Below are positions 1 to 12,060 of a DNA stretch of 59,143 nucleotides, piece by piece. Position numbers and translations under genes: made by a program. Within the stretch, counting starts at the first letter, position 1. Each line of letters begins with the position of its first letter. The stretch is from Tsukamurella sp. M9C (lineage in GTDB: Bacteria > Actinomycetota > Actinomycetes > Mycobacteriales > Mycobacteriaceae), in assembly GCF_020169415.1 (NCBI RefSeq), contig NZ_JAIULG010000026.1:1-59143 (forward strand), read 5' to 3'. Under the pieces are notes generated by a model. It saw nothing but the letters and a program-made list of their open reading frames with translations. It searched no databases and was not told the DNA's origin.

Positions 1-110
1 GCCATAGCGGAGGGGAAACGCCCGGCTCCATTCCGAACCCGGAAGCTAAGCCCTCCAGCGCCGATGGTACTGCACTCGCGAGGGTGTGGGAGAGTAGGAC
101 ACCGCCGGAC
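1..110 (+). rRNA. rrf: 5S ribosomal RNA, 5' end cut by the window edge
   Basis: The sequence carries the conserved actinobacterial 5S core: the stretch GGGAAACGCCCGG, then CCATTCCGAACCCGGAAGC, CCAGCGCCGATGGTACTGC and the closing GAGAGTAGGACACCGCC. Compared with mycobacterial 5S RNA about eight bases are missing at the 5' end. It is presumably the last gene of a 16S-23S-5S operon lying upstream. A strong terminator follows within 20 bases. Confidence 0.95.
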
Positions 111-128
111 TAAAATTAGATACAGGAT

Positions 129-187
129 GAAGGCCCTTGGGGATCGTGTCGAACACTTCGCAGTGTTCCACCTCCCCAGGGGCCTTC
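129..187 (+). terminator. nested double-hairpin terminator of the rRNA operon
   Basis: A 15-base outer stem (129-143 with 173-187, one G-T wobble) encloses a separate 7-base inner hairpin, GAACACT (151-157) with AGTGTTC (162-168), loop TCGC. No T-run follows, as is common in high-GC actinobacteria. Its place just after 5S supports a role as rRNA operon terminator. Confidence 0.8.
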
Positions 188-248
188 GTCATGTCCAAGT
201 ACAGTAATAGCGTGGGTCGCCTCGGAGGCGACGGAAAGCGGGTGCAAC

Positions 249-1658
249 GTGGCGGCTGAGTCGAACGGCGACCGCCGGCAGCGTGCGGGGTTCACCAATC
301 CCGCCGACCGGACCGAGCGCAGCAGCGGTGGAGATTCGTCACGTGGCGCAAGCCGGGGTGCGGATCGCGGTGCCGGACGTTCCGACGACCGGCGCGGTGG
401 TGGCGATCGCTCCGGCGGCGGCCAGCGCGGCGGCTACCAGGGACGCACCGGCGGCGACCGACGCTCCGAGGGAGGCCGCGGCGAGCGCCGCGACTTCGGC
501 GGCAATCGCGGCGGGGACTCCCGTGGCGGAGACCGTCGGGACAGCCGTGGCGGGGACTCCCGCGGTGGAGACCGTCGGGACAGCCGTGGCGGGGACTTCC
601 GCGGCGGTGACCGTCGCGACAATCGCGGCGGGGACTTCCGTGGCGGGGACCGTCGGGACAACCGTGGCGGAGATTCCCGTGGTGGCGATCGGCGCGAGTT
701 CGGTGGCCGCCCGTCGGGCGATCGTCGCCCCTCCGGTTCCGGCGATCGTCGGTCCTCCGGCCCGGGCGAGCGCCGCGACTTCGGCGGCAGGCCCTCGGGT
801 GACCGTCGCTCCGGTGGCGGTTCCGCGGACCGTCGGGGCGCAGGTCCCGGCGGCGACCGCCGTTCCGGTGGTGGCTCCTACGGCTCCCGCAACGGCTCGG
901 GTTCGCGTCCCGGTGGCCAGGGCGGACGCTCCGGCGGCTTCCAGCGGGACGAGCGCTCGGACCGCCCGCGGACCCGTGCCGGCGAACCGTCGATCCCGAA
1001 GGACGTCGATCCCAAGGAACTCGATCCGGCGATCCGGCGCGATCTGCTGAGCCTCGACAAGAACAACGCCGAGCTCGTCTCCTCGCACCTCGTGCTGGCG
1101 GGGCGCCTGCTCGACTCCGATCCCGCCGCGGCGCTGGCCCATGCGCGGGCCGCGCGCGAACGCGCCGGGCGCATCGCCGCGGTGCGCGAGGCGTGCGGTA
1201 TCGCCGCGTACATGAACGGCGAGTGGTCCGAGGCGCTCAGCGAGCTGCGCGCCGCGAAGCGGATGGGCGGCACCGTCAACCTGCTCCCCATGATCGCCGA
1301 CAGCGAGCGCGGCCTCGGCCGGCCCGAGAAGGCCATCGAGACCGCCCGCGGCGACGAGGCCGCTCAGCTCACCGGCGACGATCGCACCGAGCTGCGCATG
1401 GTCGAGGCCGGCGCCCGCATGGACCTGGGGGAGTACGACAAGGCCGTCGTGACCCTGCAGGCCGAGGACCTCGACCCCGCGCGCCGCGGCTTCCATGCCG
1501 CCCGCCTGTTCTACGTCTACGCCGAGGCGCTGCTCGGGGCCGAGCGTCGCGACGACGCGCTGACCTGGTTCCTCAACGCGGCCGCCGCGGACGAGGACGA
1601 GGCCACGGACGCCGAGGAGCGTGTCGCCGAGCTGTCCGCGGACGACTCGGCCGAATGA
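249..1658 (+). CDS. Arg/Gly/Asp-rich repeat protein with C-terminal TPR-like domain (Rv1691 position)
   Basis: 469 residues from a GTG start. Residues about 25-245 are low-complexity and made almost only of R, G, D and S. Within them residues 90-153 hold five tandem copies of a 13-residue unit of the type DSRGGDRRDSRGG, with N, F or S variants. Residues about 250-469 form helix-turn-helix pairs of TPR character (alternating small residues, for example GEWSEALSELRAA and GEYDKAVVTL). By position it matches Rv1691, a conserved protein of unknown function, but the RGG-like half is a large addition. RGG tracts elsewhere bind RNA or drive condensation; that role is inference. It overlaps the next gene by four bases (ATGA). 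Confidence 0.85.
   Translation: MAAESNGDRRQRAGFTNPADRTERSSGGDSSRGASRGADRGAGRSDDRRGGGDRSGGGQRGGYQGRTGGDRRSEGGRGERRDFGGNRGGDSRGGDRRDSRGGDSRGGDRRDSRGGDFRGGDRRDNRGGDFRGGDRRDNRGGDSRGGDRREFGGRPSGDRRPSGSGDRRSSGPGERRDFGGRPSGDRRSGGGSADRRGAGPGGDRRSGGGSYGSRNGSGSRPGGQGGRSGGFQRDERSDRPRTRAGEPSIPKDVDPKELDPAIRRDLLSLDKNNAELVSSHLVLAGRLLDSDPAAALAHARAARERAGRIAAVREACGIAAYMNGEWSEALSELRAAKRMGGTVNLLPMIADSERGLGRPEKAIETARGDEAAQLTGDDRTELRMVEAGARMDLGEYDKAVVTLQAEDLDPARRGFHAARLFYVYAEALLGAERRDDALTWFLNAAAADEDEATDAEERVAELSADDSAE
516..707 (+). repeat. five tandem 39-base repeats encoding RGGDRRD units
   Basis: In-frame 39-base units run head to tail inside the preceding gene. Copies differ mostly at third positions and at single residues (S/F/N). 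The pattern suggests expansion by slippage or unequal recombination, so copy number may vary between strains. Confidence 0.85.
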
Positions 1659-2605
1659 CGGCCCCGCTCGCGGCGGCGTACGACCGGCTGCTGGTCGACC
1701 TCGACGGGACCGCCTACGCGGGCGCCGTCGCGATCCCCGGCGCCGCCGAGGCGCTCGACGGGCTCCCCGTCACCTACGTCACGAACAACGCCAGCCGCCT
1801 ACCCGGCGACGTGGCGCAACACCTGCGCGACCTCGGCTTCGCGGCGCCCGACGACACCGTCGTCACCAGCGCCCAGGCCGGCGCCGGACTGCTCGCGTCC
1901 CTCGTGCCCGCCGGTACCCCGGTCCTCGTGGTCGGCGCCCCTGCGCTGCGCGCGGAGGTCGAGGCCCGCGGACTGACCCTGGTGGAGAAGGCCGAGGACG
2001 CTCGCGCCGTCATCCAGGGGCACAGTCCGGAGACCGGCTGGGCGCGACTGTCCGAGGCCGCTCTCGCGATCCGCGCCGGCGCCGTATGGGTCGCCACCAA
2101 CACCGACGCGACACTCCCCACCGAGCGCGGGCTGCTCGTCGGCAACGGCTCGATGGTCGCCGCCGTGCGCAACGCCACGGAGCGGGAGCCCCAGGTCGCC
2201 GGTAAGCCCTACACTCCGATCTTCGTCGACGCGATGCGCGCGGCCGGGGCCACCACGGCCCTCGTCGTGGGGGACCGCCTCGATACCGACATCGAGGGCG
2301 GCAACGCCTTCGGGTCGGACACCTACCTCGTGCTCACCGGCGTCAACGACGTGCAGGACGTCGTCGTCGCGCCGGACCTGCACCAGCCCACGTACGTCGC
2401 CGACACGCTCGCGGGCCTACGCCTGCCCCGCGCGGCGACGGTGCCGGGGCCTCGGGACGGGTGGACCGTCACCGTCGACGGCGATGACCTGACCGTGACC
2501 GGCGCCTCCGGCGCGGACCCCGCCGACGCGAAGTACGCGGCCATCGCCGCCGCCCGCGAACTCTCCGAGGAGCGCCGGTCGGGCCTGCGGCTGACCATCC
2601 GATAG
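1655..2605 (+). CDS. HAD-IIA family hydrolase (NagD-like phosphatase)
   Basis: 316 residues, starting at the ATG that overlaps the preceding stop. HAD motif I is DLDGT at residues 15-19 (nucleophile D15, acid D17). The NagD-type substrate loop VTNNAS is near 42-47, and motif IV, GDRLDTDIEGG, is near 205-215. The last 70 residues form an extra small domain beyond the core hydrolase, as in Rv1692. A cytosolic phosphatase acting on a sugar phosphate or glycerol phosphate is expected from the family; the substrate is not shown by the sequence. Confidence 0.92.
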   Translation: MTAPLAAAYDRLLVDLDGTAYAGAVAIPGAAEALDGLPVTYVTNNASRLPGDVAQHLRDLGFAAPDDTVVTSAQAGAGLLASLVPAGTPVLVVGAPALRAEVEARGLTLVEKAEDARAVIQGHSPETGWARLSEAALAIRAGAVWVATNTDATLPTERGLLVGNGSMVAAVRNATEREPQVAGKPYTPIFVDAMRAAGATTALVVGDRLDTDIEGGNAFGSDTYLVLTGVNDVQDVVVAPDLHQPTYVADTLAGLRLPRAATVPGPRDGWTVTVDGDDLTVTGASGADPADAKYAAIAAARELSEERRSGLRLTIR

Positions 2606-2606
2606 C

Positions 2607-2834
2607 GTGGACACCGTGGAGCCAGCAGTGTTTCGATCCGGCGATCCCGCCGACGTGCGCACGGCCGTCGAGGACCTGATGCACCGCGTCGACGAGCTCG
2701 ACGCGGCGCCCGTCGTCGACCCCGGTTCCGTGGCGGGTGTCGGTGAGCTGGCGACGCTCGGACGGCAGGCGGCCCTGTTCGAGCAGGCCCACCAGCTGCT
2801 GGTCGGCGCCCTCGACACGGTGGATCGCGCCTGA
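2607..2834 (+). CDS. small conserved protein of unknown function (Rv1693 position)
   Basis: 75 residues from a GTG start one base after the HAD stop; its stop overlaps the tlyA ATG. It is acidic and largely helical by composition, with no membrane segment, cysteine pair or known motif. A small gene sits in the same place in M. tuberculosis, so it is a conserved but uncharacterised member of this operon, expected to be translationally coupled to tlyA. Confidence 0.75.
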   Translation: MDTVEPAVFRSGDPADVRTAVEDLMHRVDELDAAPVVDPGSVAGVGELATLGRQAALFEQAHQLLVGALDTVDRA

Positions 2835-3658
2835 TGGCTCGGAGGGTACGGCTCGACGCCGAGCTGGTCCGCCGCGGCATGGCCCGGTCCCGCGAACACG
2901 CCCGGGAGCTCATCGAGGCCGGGCGGGTCACCGTCAACAAGCAGGTCGCGCGCAAGGCCGCCAACCAGATCGACCCGGCGGACCCGGTGCACGTCACGGC
3001 CGTCGCGGGCGAGATCGAATGGGCCTCCCGCGGCGCGCACAAGCTGATCGGGGCGCTCGACGCCTTCCCCGACGTCGCGGTCGAGGGCCGACGGTGCCTC
3101 GACGCCGGCGCGTCGACGGGCGGCTTCACCGACGTGCTGCTGCACCGCGGCGCCGAGCGCGTGTACGCCGTCGACGTCGGCTACGGCGAACTCATCTGGC
3201 GGCTCCGCGACGACGACCGCGTGACGGTCCTCGACCGCACCAACGTGCGCTTCCTCGAGCCGGACGCCGTCGACGGCCCCGTCGACCTCGTCGTCGGCGA
3301 CCTGTCCTTCATCTCGCTGGGCCTCGTTCTGCCCGCGCTCGCGCGGTGCGCGGCGCCCGGCGCGGACCTGCTGCCCATGGTCAAGCCCCAGTTCGAGGTC
3401 GGGAAGGACCGCCTCGGTTCCGGTGGCGTGGTCCGCGAGTCCGCGCTGCGCGCGAGCGCCGTCCGCGGCGTCGCCGAGGCCGCCGCCGCGGTGGGCCTGA
3501 CGACGCGCGGCGTCACCTTCAGCCCGTTGCCCGGCCCGTCGGGCAACGTCGAGTACTTCCTGTGGCTGCGCAGGGAATCCGACGGGGACGGCCCCGTCGC
3601 GCTCCCCGACGAGGTGGACGACATGATCGACACGGCAGTGACGGAGGGACCGCAGTGA
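2834..3658 (+). CDS. tlyA: TlyA-type 16S/23S rRNA 2'-O-methyltransferase
   Basis: 274 residues. An S4 RNA-binding domain covers about residues 1-62 (RLDAELVRRGMARSREHA, then GRVTVNKQ). A Rossmann methyltransferase domain follows, with SAM loop DAGASTGGFTD near 90-100 and the VGDLSFISL strand near 155. TlyA methylates ribose 2'-OH in 16S and 23S rRNA in mycobacteria, where its loss gives capreomycin resistance. The first and last codons overlap both neighbours, indicating tight coupling. Family assignment is secure; the exact target nucleotides here are inferred. Confidence 0.95.
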   Translation: MARRVRLDAELVRRGMARSREHARELIEAGRVTVNKQVARKAANQIDPADPVHVTAVAGEIEWASRGAHKLIGALDAFPDVAVEGRRCLDAGASTGGFTDVLLHRGAERVYAVDVGYGELIWRLRDDDRVTVLDRTNVRFLEPDAVDGPVDLVVGDLSFISLGLVLPALARCAAPGADLLPMVKPQFEVGKDRLGSGGVVRESALRASAVRGVAEAAAAVGLTTRGVTFSPLPGPSGNVEYFLWLRRESDGDGPVALPDEVDDMIDTAVTEGPQ

Positions 3659-4560
3659 CCGCACCGCACGACCGCACGTTCCTGGTGGTGGTCCACACGC
3701 TCCGCAGCGACGTGGACCGCACCGTCGAGGACATCCGCCGCCGGCTGGACGCCGCGGGCGTCCGGATGAAGCTGCAGAGCGACGTCCGCGAGGCTCCCGA
3801 CGACGCCGCGGTCGGCTGCGAGGTGGTCGTCGTGCTCGGCGGCGATGGCGGCTTCCTCCGCGGCGCCGAACTCGCTCGCCGCGCCGACGTCCCCATCATC
3901 GGCATCAACCTCGGGCACGTCGGCTTCCTCGCCGAGTCCGAGGTCGACACGGTGCCCGACACCATCGACGATCTCGTGCACCGCCGGTACACCGTGCACC
4001 CGCGGATGACGCTGGACATCGAGATCCACGACGGCGACAGCCTGGTCTCCCAGGGCTGGGCGCTCAACGAGGTCTCCGTCGAGAACCGTTCCCGCCAGGG
4101 CCTTCTCGAGCTGGTCACCGAGGTCGACGGCCGCCCCGTCTCACGGTTCGCCTGCGACGGGCTGCTCGTCGCGACCCCCACCGGCTCCACCGCCTACGCC
4201 TTCTCCGCGGGCGGGCCCGTCATGTGGCCCGACCTCGAGGCCCTGCTCATCGTGCCCAGCAACGCCCACGCGCTGTTCGCGCGACCCATGGTCACCAGCC
4301 CCCGGTCGGTGATCGCGATCGAGGTCGAGGGCAGCCGACACGAGGCGATCGCCTTCTGCGACGGACGTCGCACGCTGGAGGTGCCCGAGCGCGGGCGCAT
4401 CGAGATCCGGCGCGGTGAGGAACCGGTGCGGTTCATCAAGCTGGGCGCCGGTCCCTTCACGGATCGCCTGGTCACGAAGTTCCAACTGCCCATCAGCGGC
4501 TGGCGCGGCCGCCGCGACGGCGACGGCGTCGCCGACATCAGCACGGGAATCGGGGGATAA
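3655..4560 (+). CDS. nadK: NAD kinase
   Basis: 301 residues from a GTG overlapping the tlyA stop. The diagnostic GGDG motif is at residues 62-65 (GGDGGFLRGAE), followed by NLGHVGFLAE near 85 and the nucleotide-binding PTGSTAYAFSAGGP near 175. The enzyme phosphorylates NAD to NADP using ATP or polyphosphate in the cytosol. The base after GGDG is Gly where M. tuberculosis PpnK has Thr; this position varies in the family, so activity is not in doubt. Confidence 0.95.
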   Translation: MTAPHDRTFLVVVHTLRSDVDRTVEDIRRRLDAAGVRMKLQSDVREAPDDAAVGCEVVVVLGGDGGFLRGAELARRADVPIIGINLGHVGFLAESEVDTVPDTIDDLVHRRYTVHPRMTLDIEIHDGDSLVSQGWALNEVSVENRSRQGLLELVTEVDGRPVSRFACDGLLVATPTGSTAYAFSAGGPVMWPDLEALLIVPSNAHALFARPMVTSPRSVIAIEVEGSRHEAIAFCDGRRTLEVPERGRIEIRRGEEPVRFIKLGAGPFTDRLVTKFQLPISGWRGRRDGDGVADISTGIGG

Positions 4561-4564
4561 CGAA

Positions 4565-6346
4565 GTGCTCGAAGAGATCCACATCTCGTCGCTCGGCGTC
4601 ATCGAGCAGGCCGCCGCGGAGTTCGCGCCCGGCCTCACGGTCCTCACCGGCGAGACCGGCGCGGGCAAGACGATGGTCGTCACGAGCCTGCACCTGCTCG
4701 CGGGCGCGCGCGCCGATCCGGGCCGCATCCGCGCCGGCGCGGACAAGGCCGTGGTCGAGGGGCGGTTCTCGCTGGCAGGCGCCAGCTCGGCGGACCTGGT
4801 CCGCGCGACGGTCGACGACGCCGGCGGCGAGCTCGACGAGGACGCCGTGATCGCGGTGCGCAGCGTGGCCGGCGACGGCCGCTCGCGCGCCTACCTCGGC
4901 GGGCGCAGCGTGCCCGTCGGGACCCTCTCCGAGTTCGCCGGGCCGCTGCTGACCGTGCACGGGCAGAACGACCAGCTGCGGCTGCTGCGGCCCGAGCGGC
5001 AGCGCGACCTGCTCGACGCCTTCGCCGGCTCCCCGGCGACCAAGGCGCTGCGCGCCTACCAGGGCGTCCGCGAGGAGTGGCTCGCCGCGCGGGCCGAGCT
5101 CGCCGACCGCACCACCCGCTCCCGCGAGCTCGCCCTCGAACAGGACCATCTGACCGCGTCGCTCGCCGAGATCGACGGCGTCGATCCGGTGTCCGGCGAG
5201 GACGTCGACACCGTCGAGAAGATCAAACGACTCTCCGACCTGGACAGCCTGCGCGAGGCCGCGGACACCTCCTACGCCGCGCTCACCGGTGCCGGCTACG
5301 GCAGCGACGGGGAGGGCGCCGGCTCCGTGCTGGACCTGCTCGGCACCGTCCGGGCGTCGCTGTCCGGCTCCGACGACGCCGCGCTGCGCGCGCTCGCCGA
5401 GCGGATCGAGGAGGCGGCCACCGTCGCGGGCGACGTGGCGACCGAGCTGGGCGCGTATCTCACCGACCTTCCGAGCGATCCGTCGGAGCTGGAGTCGCTG
5501 CTCCTGCGCCAGTCCGAGCTCAAGACCCTCACCCGCAAGTACGCGCCCGACATCGACGGCGTCATCGCGTGGGCCGACGAGGCGCGCGCCCGGCTCGAGG
5601 GCATCGACACCTCCGCCGAGGGGCTCGCCGCGCTGCAGGCCCGCGTCACGGAGCTGGAAACCGCGCTCGGCGCCGCGGCGTCCGCGCTCACGGCCGCGCG
5701 CGTGAAGGCGGCGGGCTCCCTGGGCAAGAAGGTCACCGGCGAGCTGCGCAAGCTCGCGATGGGCGGCGCGTCGATCACGGTCGACGTGGCGCCGGACGCC
5801 GTCGCGCCCGACACCGACGGCGTCGCGGTCGACGGTGGGCCGCGCCGCGCGGGCGCGCACGGCACCGACGTGGTCGAGTTCCGGCTCGTCGCGCACGACG
5901 GCGCGAACCCGCTGCCCATCGGCAAGTCCGCCTCGGGCGGCGAGCTCTCCCGCGTGATGCTCGCGCTCGAGGTGGTCCTGGCGGCCACCGAGCAGGGACT
6001 GACCATGGTCTTCGACGAGGTGGACGCCGGCGTCGGCGGCAAGGCGGCCGTCGAGATCGGCCGGCGGCTCGCGGCGCTCGCGCAGCGGCACCAGGTGATC
6101 GTCGTGACGCACCTGCCGCAGGTCGCCGCGTTCGCGGACACGCATCTGACGGTGGGGAAGCAGACCGGCAAGGGCTCGGTCACGTCGACGTTGACCGCAC
6201 TGTCGCGCGAGGAGCGGATCGCCGAGCTGGCGCGCATGCTCGCCGGCCTGGGCGATTCCGACACCGGCCGCGCGCACGCCGAGGAGCTGCTCGAGGCGGC
6301 CGACTCCGACAAGGTCGCGCAGTCGGGAGTGCACGCGAGCAAGTAA
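4565..6346 (+). CDS. recN: DNA repair protein RecN
   Basis: 593 residues from a GTG four bases after nadK. The Walker A motif GETGAGKT is at residues 29-36. Long coiled-coil arms fill the middle (about 150-350). The ABC signature SGGELSRVMLALE and the Walker B stretch MVFDEVDAGVGG lie near 455-490. RecN is an SMC-like ATPase that acts early in repair of double-strand breaks. I see no clear mycobacterial SOS box directly upstream, consistent with its place inside an operon. Confidence 0.96.
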   Translation: MLEEIHISSLGVIEQAAAEFAPGLTVLTGETGAGKTMVVTSLHLLAGARADPGRIRAGADKAVVEGRFSLAGASSADLVRATVDDAGGELDEDAVIAVRSVAGDGRSRAYLGGRSVPVGTLSEFAGPLLTVHGQNDQLRLLRPERQRDLLDAFAGSPATKALRAYQGVREEWLAARAELADRTTRSRELALEQDHLTASLAEIDGVDPVSGEDVDTVEKIKRLSDLDSLREAADTSYAALTGAGYGSDGEGAGSVLDLLGTVRASLSGSDDAALRALAERIEEAATVAGDVATELGAYLTDLPSDPSELESLLLRQSELKTLTRKYAPDIDGVIAWADEARARLEGIDTSAEGLAALQARVTELETALGAAASALTAARVKAAGSLGKKVTGELRKLAMGGASITVDVAPDAVAPDTDGVAVDGGPRRAGAHGTDVVEFRLVAHDGANPLPIGKSASGGELSRVMLALEVVLAATEQGLTMVFDEVDAGVGGKAAVEIGRRLAALAQRHQVIVVTHLPQVAAFADTHLTVGKQTGKGSVTSTLTALSREERIAELARMLAGLGDSDTGRAHAEELLEAADSDKVAQSGVHASK

Positions 6347-6432
6347 CCGCTGCGGCCGAAGTAGATCAAAGTTTCCAGTGTTGTCGGCGCGCCTCCCGTG
6401 ACTTGTGTGACTCACGGGGCAGTATGTGCGGC

Positions 6433-7623
6433 ATGAAGCTCACTGGCCTGCTGTCCCGCAACACGTCGAACCTGCCCGGCGTCACCGGCACCGCCCGGGT
6501 CGACAAGGACACCACGCGTCTGCTCGGCCGGATCGGCCGCGGCGACATCGTGGTGTGCGACGAGCTGGACCTCGACCGCACCACCGCCGACCTCATGGTC
6601 GAGGCGGGGGTCGCGGCGGTGGTCAACGCGTCGCCGTTCATCTCCGGCCGCTACCCCAACCTCGGACCCGAGGTGCTGGCGGCCGCCGGGATCGAGCTCG
6701 TCGACGACGCGGGCAAGGAGGTCTTCTCCCGCGTCAAGGACGGCGCGAAGATCCGCGTCCACGAGGGCGTCGTCTACACCGGCGAGCGCGAGCTGGCCCA
6801 GGGCGAGCAGCTCACCGATACCGACGTGACCTCCCGCATGCTGGCCGCGCGCTCCGGCGTCGTCGACCACCTGGAGGCCTTCGCCGGCAACACCGTCGAG
6901 TTCATCCGCGTCGAGTCGCCGCTGCTCATCGACGGCGTCGGCATCCCGGACGTCGAGGTCAACCTCAACGACCGGCACGTGCTCGTCGTCTCCGACGGCG
7001 CCGACCACGTCGAGGACCTCAAGCGCCTCAAGCCCTTCATCAAGGAGTACGCGCCGGTCCTCATCGGCGTGAACCGCGGCGCCGACGCGCTCGTCAAGGC
7101 CGGCTACCGCCCCGACCTCATCGTCGGCGACCCGGAGATGATCACGACCAACACGCTGCGCTCGGGCGCGCAGGTCGTGCTGCCCGCCGCCCCCGACGGC
7201 CACGCCCCGGGCCTGGAGCGCATCCAGGACCTCGGCATCGGCGCGATGACCTTCCCGGCCACCGGCTCGGCCGCCGACCTCGCGCTGATCATCGCCGACC
7301 ACCACGGCGCCTCGCTGATCGTCTCCGTCGGCCACTCCGCCTCGCTGGAGGAGTTCTTCGACGCGGGCCGGCGCGAGTCGAACCCGTCGACCTTCCTCAC
7401 CCGCCTCAAGGTGGGCACGAAGCTGGTCGACGGCAAGGCCGTCGCCACCCTCTACCGCAGTCGCGGCCACGGCGGCGCGATCGCGCTGTTCATCCTCGCC
7501 GCGCTGGTCGCCGTCGTCGCGGCGGTGCTGGTCTCCAACCAGGGCCACGACCTGCTGCAGTGGGTCATCGACCAGTGGAACCGCTTCGCGCTCTGGGTCC
7601 AGGGCCAGTTCCGGGCACTCTAG
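6433..7623 (+). CDS. steA: SteA, cytokinetic ring/cell separation protein
   Basis: 396 residues. I chose the ATG at 6433 because a CAGTAT box lies seven bases upstream, and because the resulting N-terminus (MKLTGLLSRNTS) resembles Rv1697 as I remember it. An ATG at 6424 is possible, with GGGG close upstream. A thiamin-pyrophosphokinase-like fold covers about residues 150-330 (GVNRGADALVKAGYRPDLIVGDPE). A single membrane helix near 348-370 is followed by a short tail. In Corynebacterium SteA and SteB act in daughter-cell separation together with the RipA hydrolase. It abuts steB with no gap. Confidence 0.9.
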   Translation: MKLTGLLSRNTSNLPGVTGTARVDKDTTRLLGRIGRGDIVVCDELDLDRTTADLMVEAGVAAVVNASPFISGRYPNLGPEVLAAAGIELVDDAGKEVFSRVKDGAKIRVHEGVVYTGERELAQGEQLTDTDVTSRMLAARSGVVDHLEAFAGNTVEFIRVESPLLIDGVGIPDVEVNLNDRHVLVVSDGADHVEDLKRLKPFIKEYAPVLIGVNRGADALVKAGYRPDLIVGDPEMITTNTLRSGAQVVLPAAPDGHAPGLERIQDLGIGAMTFPATGSAADLALIIADHHGASLIVSVGHSASLEEFFDAGRRESNPSTFLTRLKVGTKLVDGKAVATLYRSRGHGGAIALFILAALVAVVAAVLVSNQGHDLLQWVIDQWNRFALWVQGQFRAL

Positions 7624-11007
<3,384 letters not shown>

Positions 11008-11009
11008 CT

Positions 11010-11954
11010 GTGTCGGTCGGGGTGGCACTCGACGATCAGCTGCGCGCGTACGTCGACCACCTCACCGTCGAGCGGGGCGCCGCGGCGAACACGCTGAGCA
11101 GTTACCGGCGCGATCTCGGCCGGTACCGCGAGTACCTGGCTGCGCTCGGCGTGGGCGATCTCGCCGACGTCACGCAGAACCAGGTCAGCGGCTTCCTCGT
11201 CGCCCTGCGCGAGGGCGGTGACGATCATCCGCCGCTCGCGGCGAGTTCCGCGGCGCGGTCGTTGATCGCCGTGCGCGGGCTGCACCGGTTCGCCGCCGCG
11301 GAGGGCGTGACCGACGTCGACGTGGCCCGCGAGGTGCGCCCGCCCGCGCCCGCGAAGCGCCTGCCCAAGGCGCTGCCCGTCGAGCAGGTCATCGCGCTGC
11401 TCGAGGCGGCCGGGGGAGACTCGGACGCCGACACCCCCTCGCGCCTGCGCGACCGCGCGATGCTCGAGCTCCTGTACTCGTGCGGCGCCCGCATCTCCGA
11501 GGTCACGGCGCTCGACGTCGACGACATCGACGCGGAGTCGCGCTCGGTGGTGTTGCTCGGCAAGGGCGGCAAGCAGCGGGTGGTGCCGATCGGCCGGCCC
11601 GCGCTCGCGGCCCTGGACGCGTACCTGGTGCGCGGGCGCCCCGCGCTGGTGAAGCGCTCGAATCCGGCGCTGTTCCTCAACGTCCGCGGCGGCCGGCTCT
11701 CCCGGCAGTCCGCGTGGCAGGTGCTCGCGGCGGCGGCGGAGCGCGCCGGGATCGACACCGCGACCACGCACGTCTCGCCGCACACCCTGCGGCACTCCTT
11801 CGCCACCCACCTGCTCGAGGGCGGCGCCGACGTGCGCGTGGTGCAGGAACTGCTCGGCCACGCCTCCGTCACCACGACGCAGGTGTACACGCTCGTGACG
11901 GTGAGCGCGCTGCGCGAGGTGTACGCGCAGGCCCATCCGCGCGCGCTCGGCTGA
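11010..11954 (+). CDS. xerD: site-specific tyrosine recombinase XerD
   Basis: 314 residues from a GTG two bases after the Nudix stop. The N-terminal SAM-like core-binding domain (about 1-110) includes [12 protein letters not shown]. The catalytic domain has the first Arg in [12 protein letters not shown] (near 160), [12 protein letters not shown] (near 257), [10 protein letters not shown], and the nucleophilic Tyr in QVYTLV near 292. XerD works with XerC and FtsK at dif to resolve chromosome dimers. Housekeeping position and length rule out a phage integrase. Confidence 0.95.
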   Translation: MSVGVALDDQLRAYVDHLTVERGAAANTLSSYRRDLGRYREYLAALGVGDLADVTQNQVSGFLVALREGGDDHPPLAASSAARSLIAVRGLHRFAAAEGVTDVDVAREVRPPAPAKRLPKALPVEQVIALLEAAGGDSDADTPSRLRDRAMLELLYSCGARISEVTALDVDDIDAESRSVVLLGKGGKQRVVPIGRPALAALDAYLVRGRPALVKRSNPALFLNVRGGRLSRQSAWQVLAAAAERAGIDTATTHVSPHTLRHSFATHLLEGGADVRVVQELLGHASVTTTQVYTLVTVSALREVYAQAHPRALG

Positions 11955-11975
11955 GTGCGGCGCCGGCCCGGTCCG

Positions 11976-12014
11976 TAGAATCGGCGGGTCGTGCGTGCCG
12001 CTGCGGCGGCACGC
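11976..12014 (+). promoter_or_regulatory. likely parA-operon promoter (-10 box) with a leader hairpin
   Basis: TAGAAT at 11976-11981 is a good -10 box; the -35 region is poor. Directly downstream is a perfect 9-base stem, GCGTGCCGC (11993-12001) with GCGGCACGC (12006-12014), loop TGCG. It could be an xerD terminator or a leader structure for the parA transcript; its position after the -10 favours the leader. Confidence 0.5.
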
Positions 12015-12060
12015 GCGTCGCGCGCATTAGGGTGGGTGGGGACTTATCTGGAGGTGGACA

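Noticed and set aside
434-661. Regular spacing of near-identical units resembling a CRISPR array
   Set aside because: The 39-base units are contiguous, in frame and code for RGGDRRD repeats; there are no unique spacers and no cas genes.
339-1496. Long open frames on the opposite strand of the repeat gene and of many other genes
   Set aside because: In DNA of about 70% GC, antisense frames stay open by chance. They lack ribosome-binding sites and show no recognisable motifs, while the plus frame has conserved domains.
3838-3870. Inactive NAD kinase because GGDGT reads GGDGG
   Set aside because: The essential GGDG is intact and the next residue varies among active enzymes; the other motifs are normal.
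11010-11954. Tyrosine recombinase as the integrase of a mobile island
   Set aside because: Length, motifs and neighbours (pyrG, Nudix, parA, scpA) are those of chromosomal XerD. No attachment-site duplication or cargo genes are seen.
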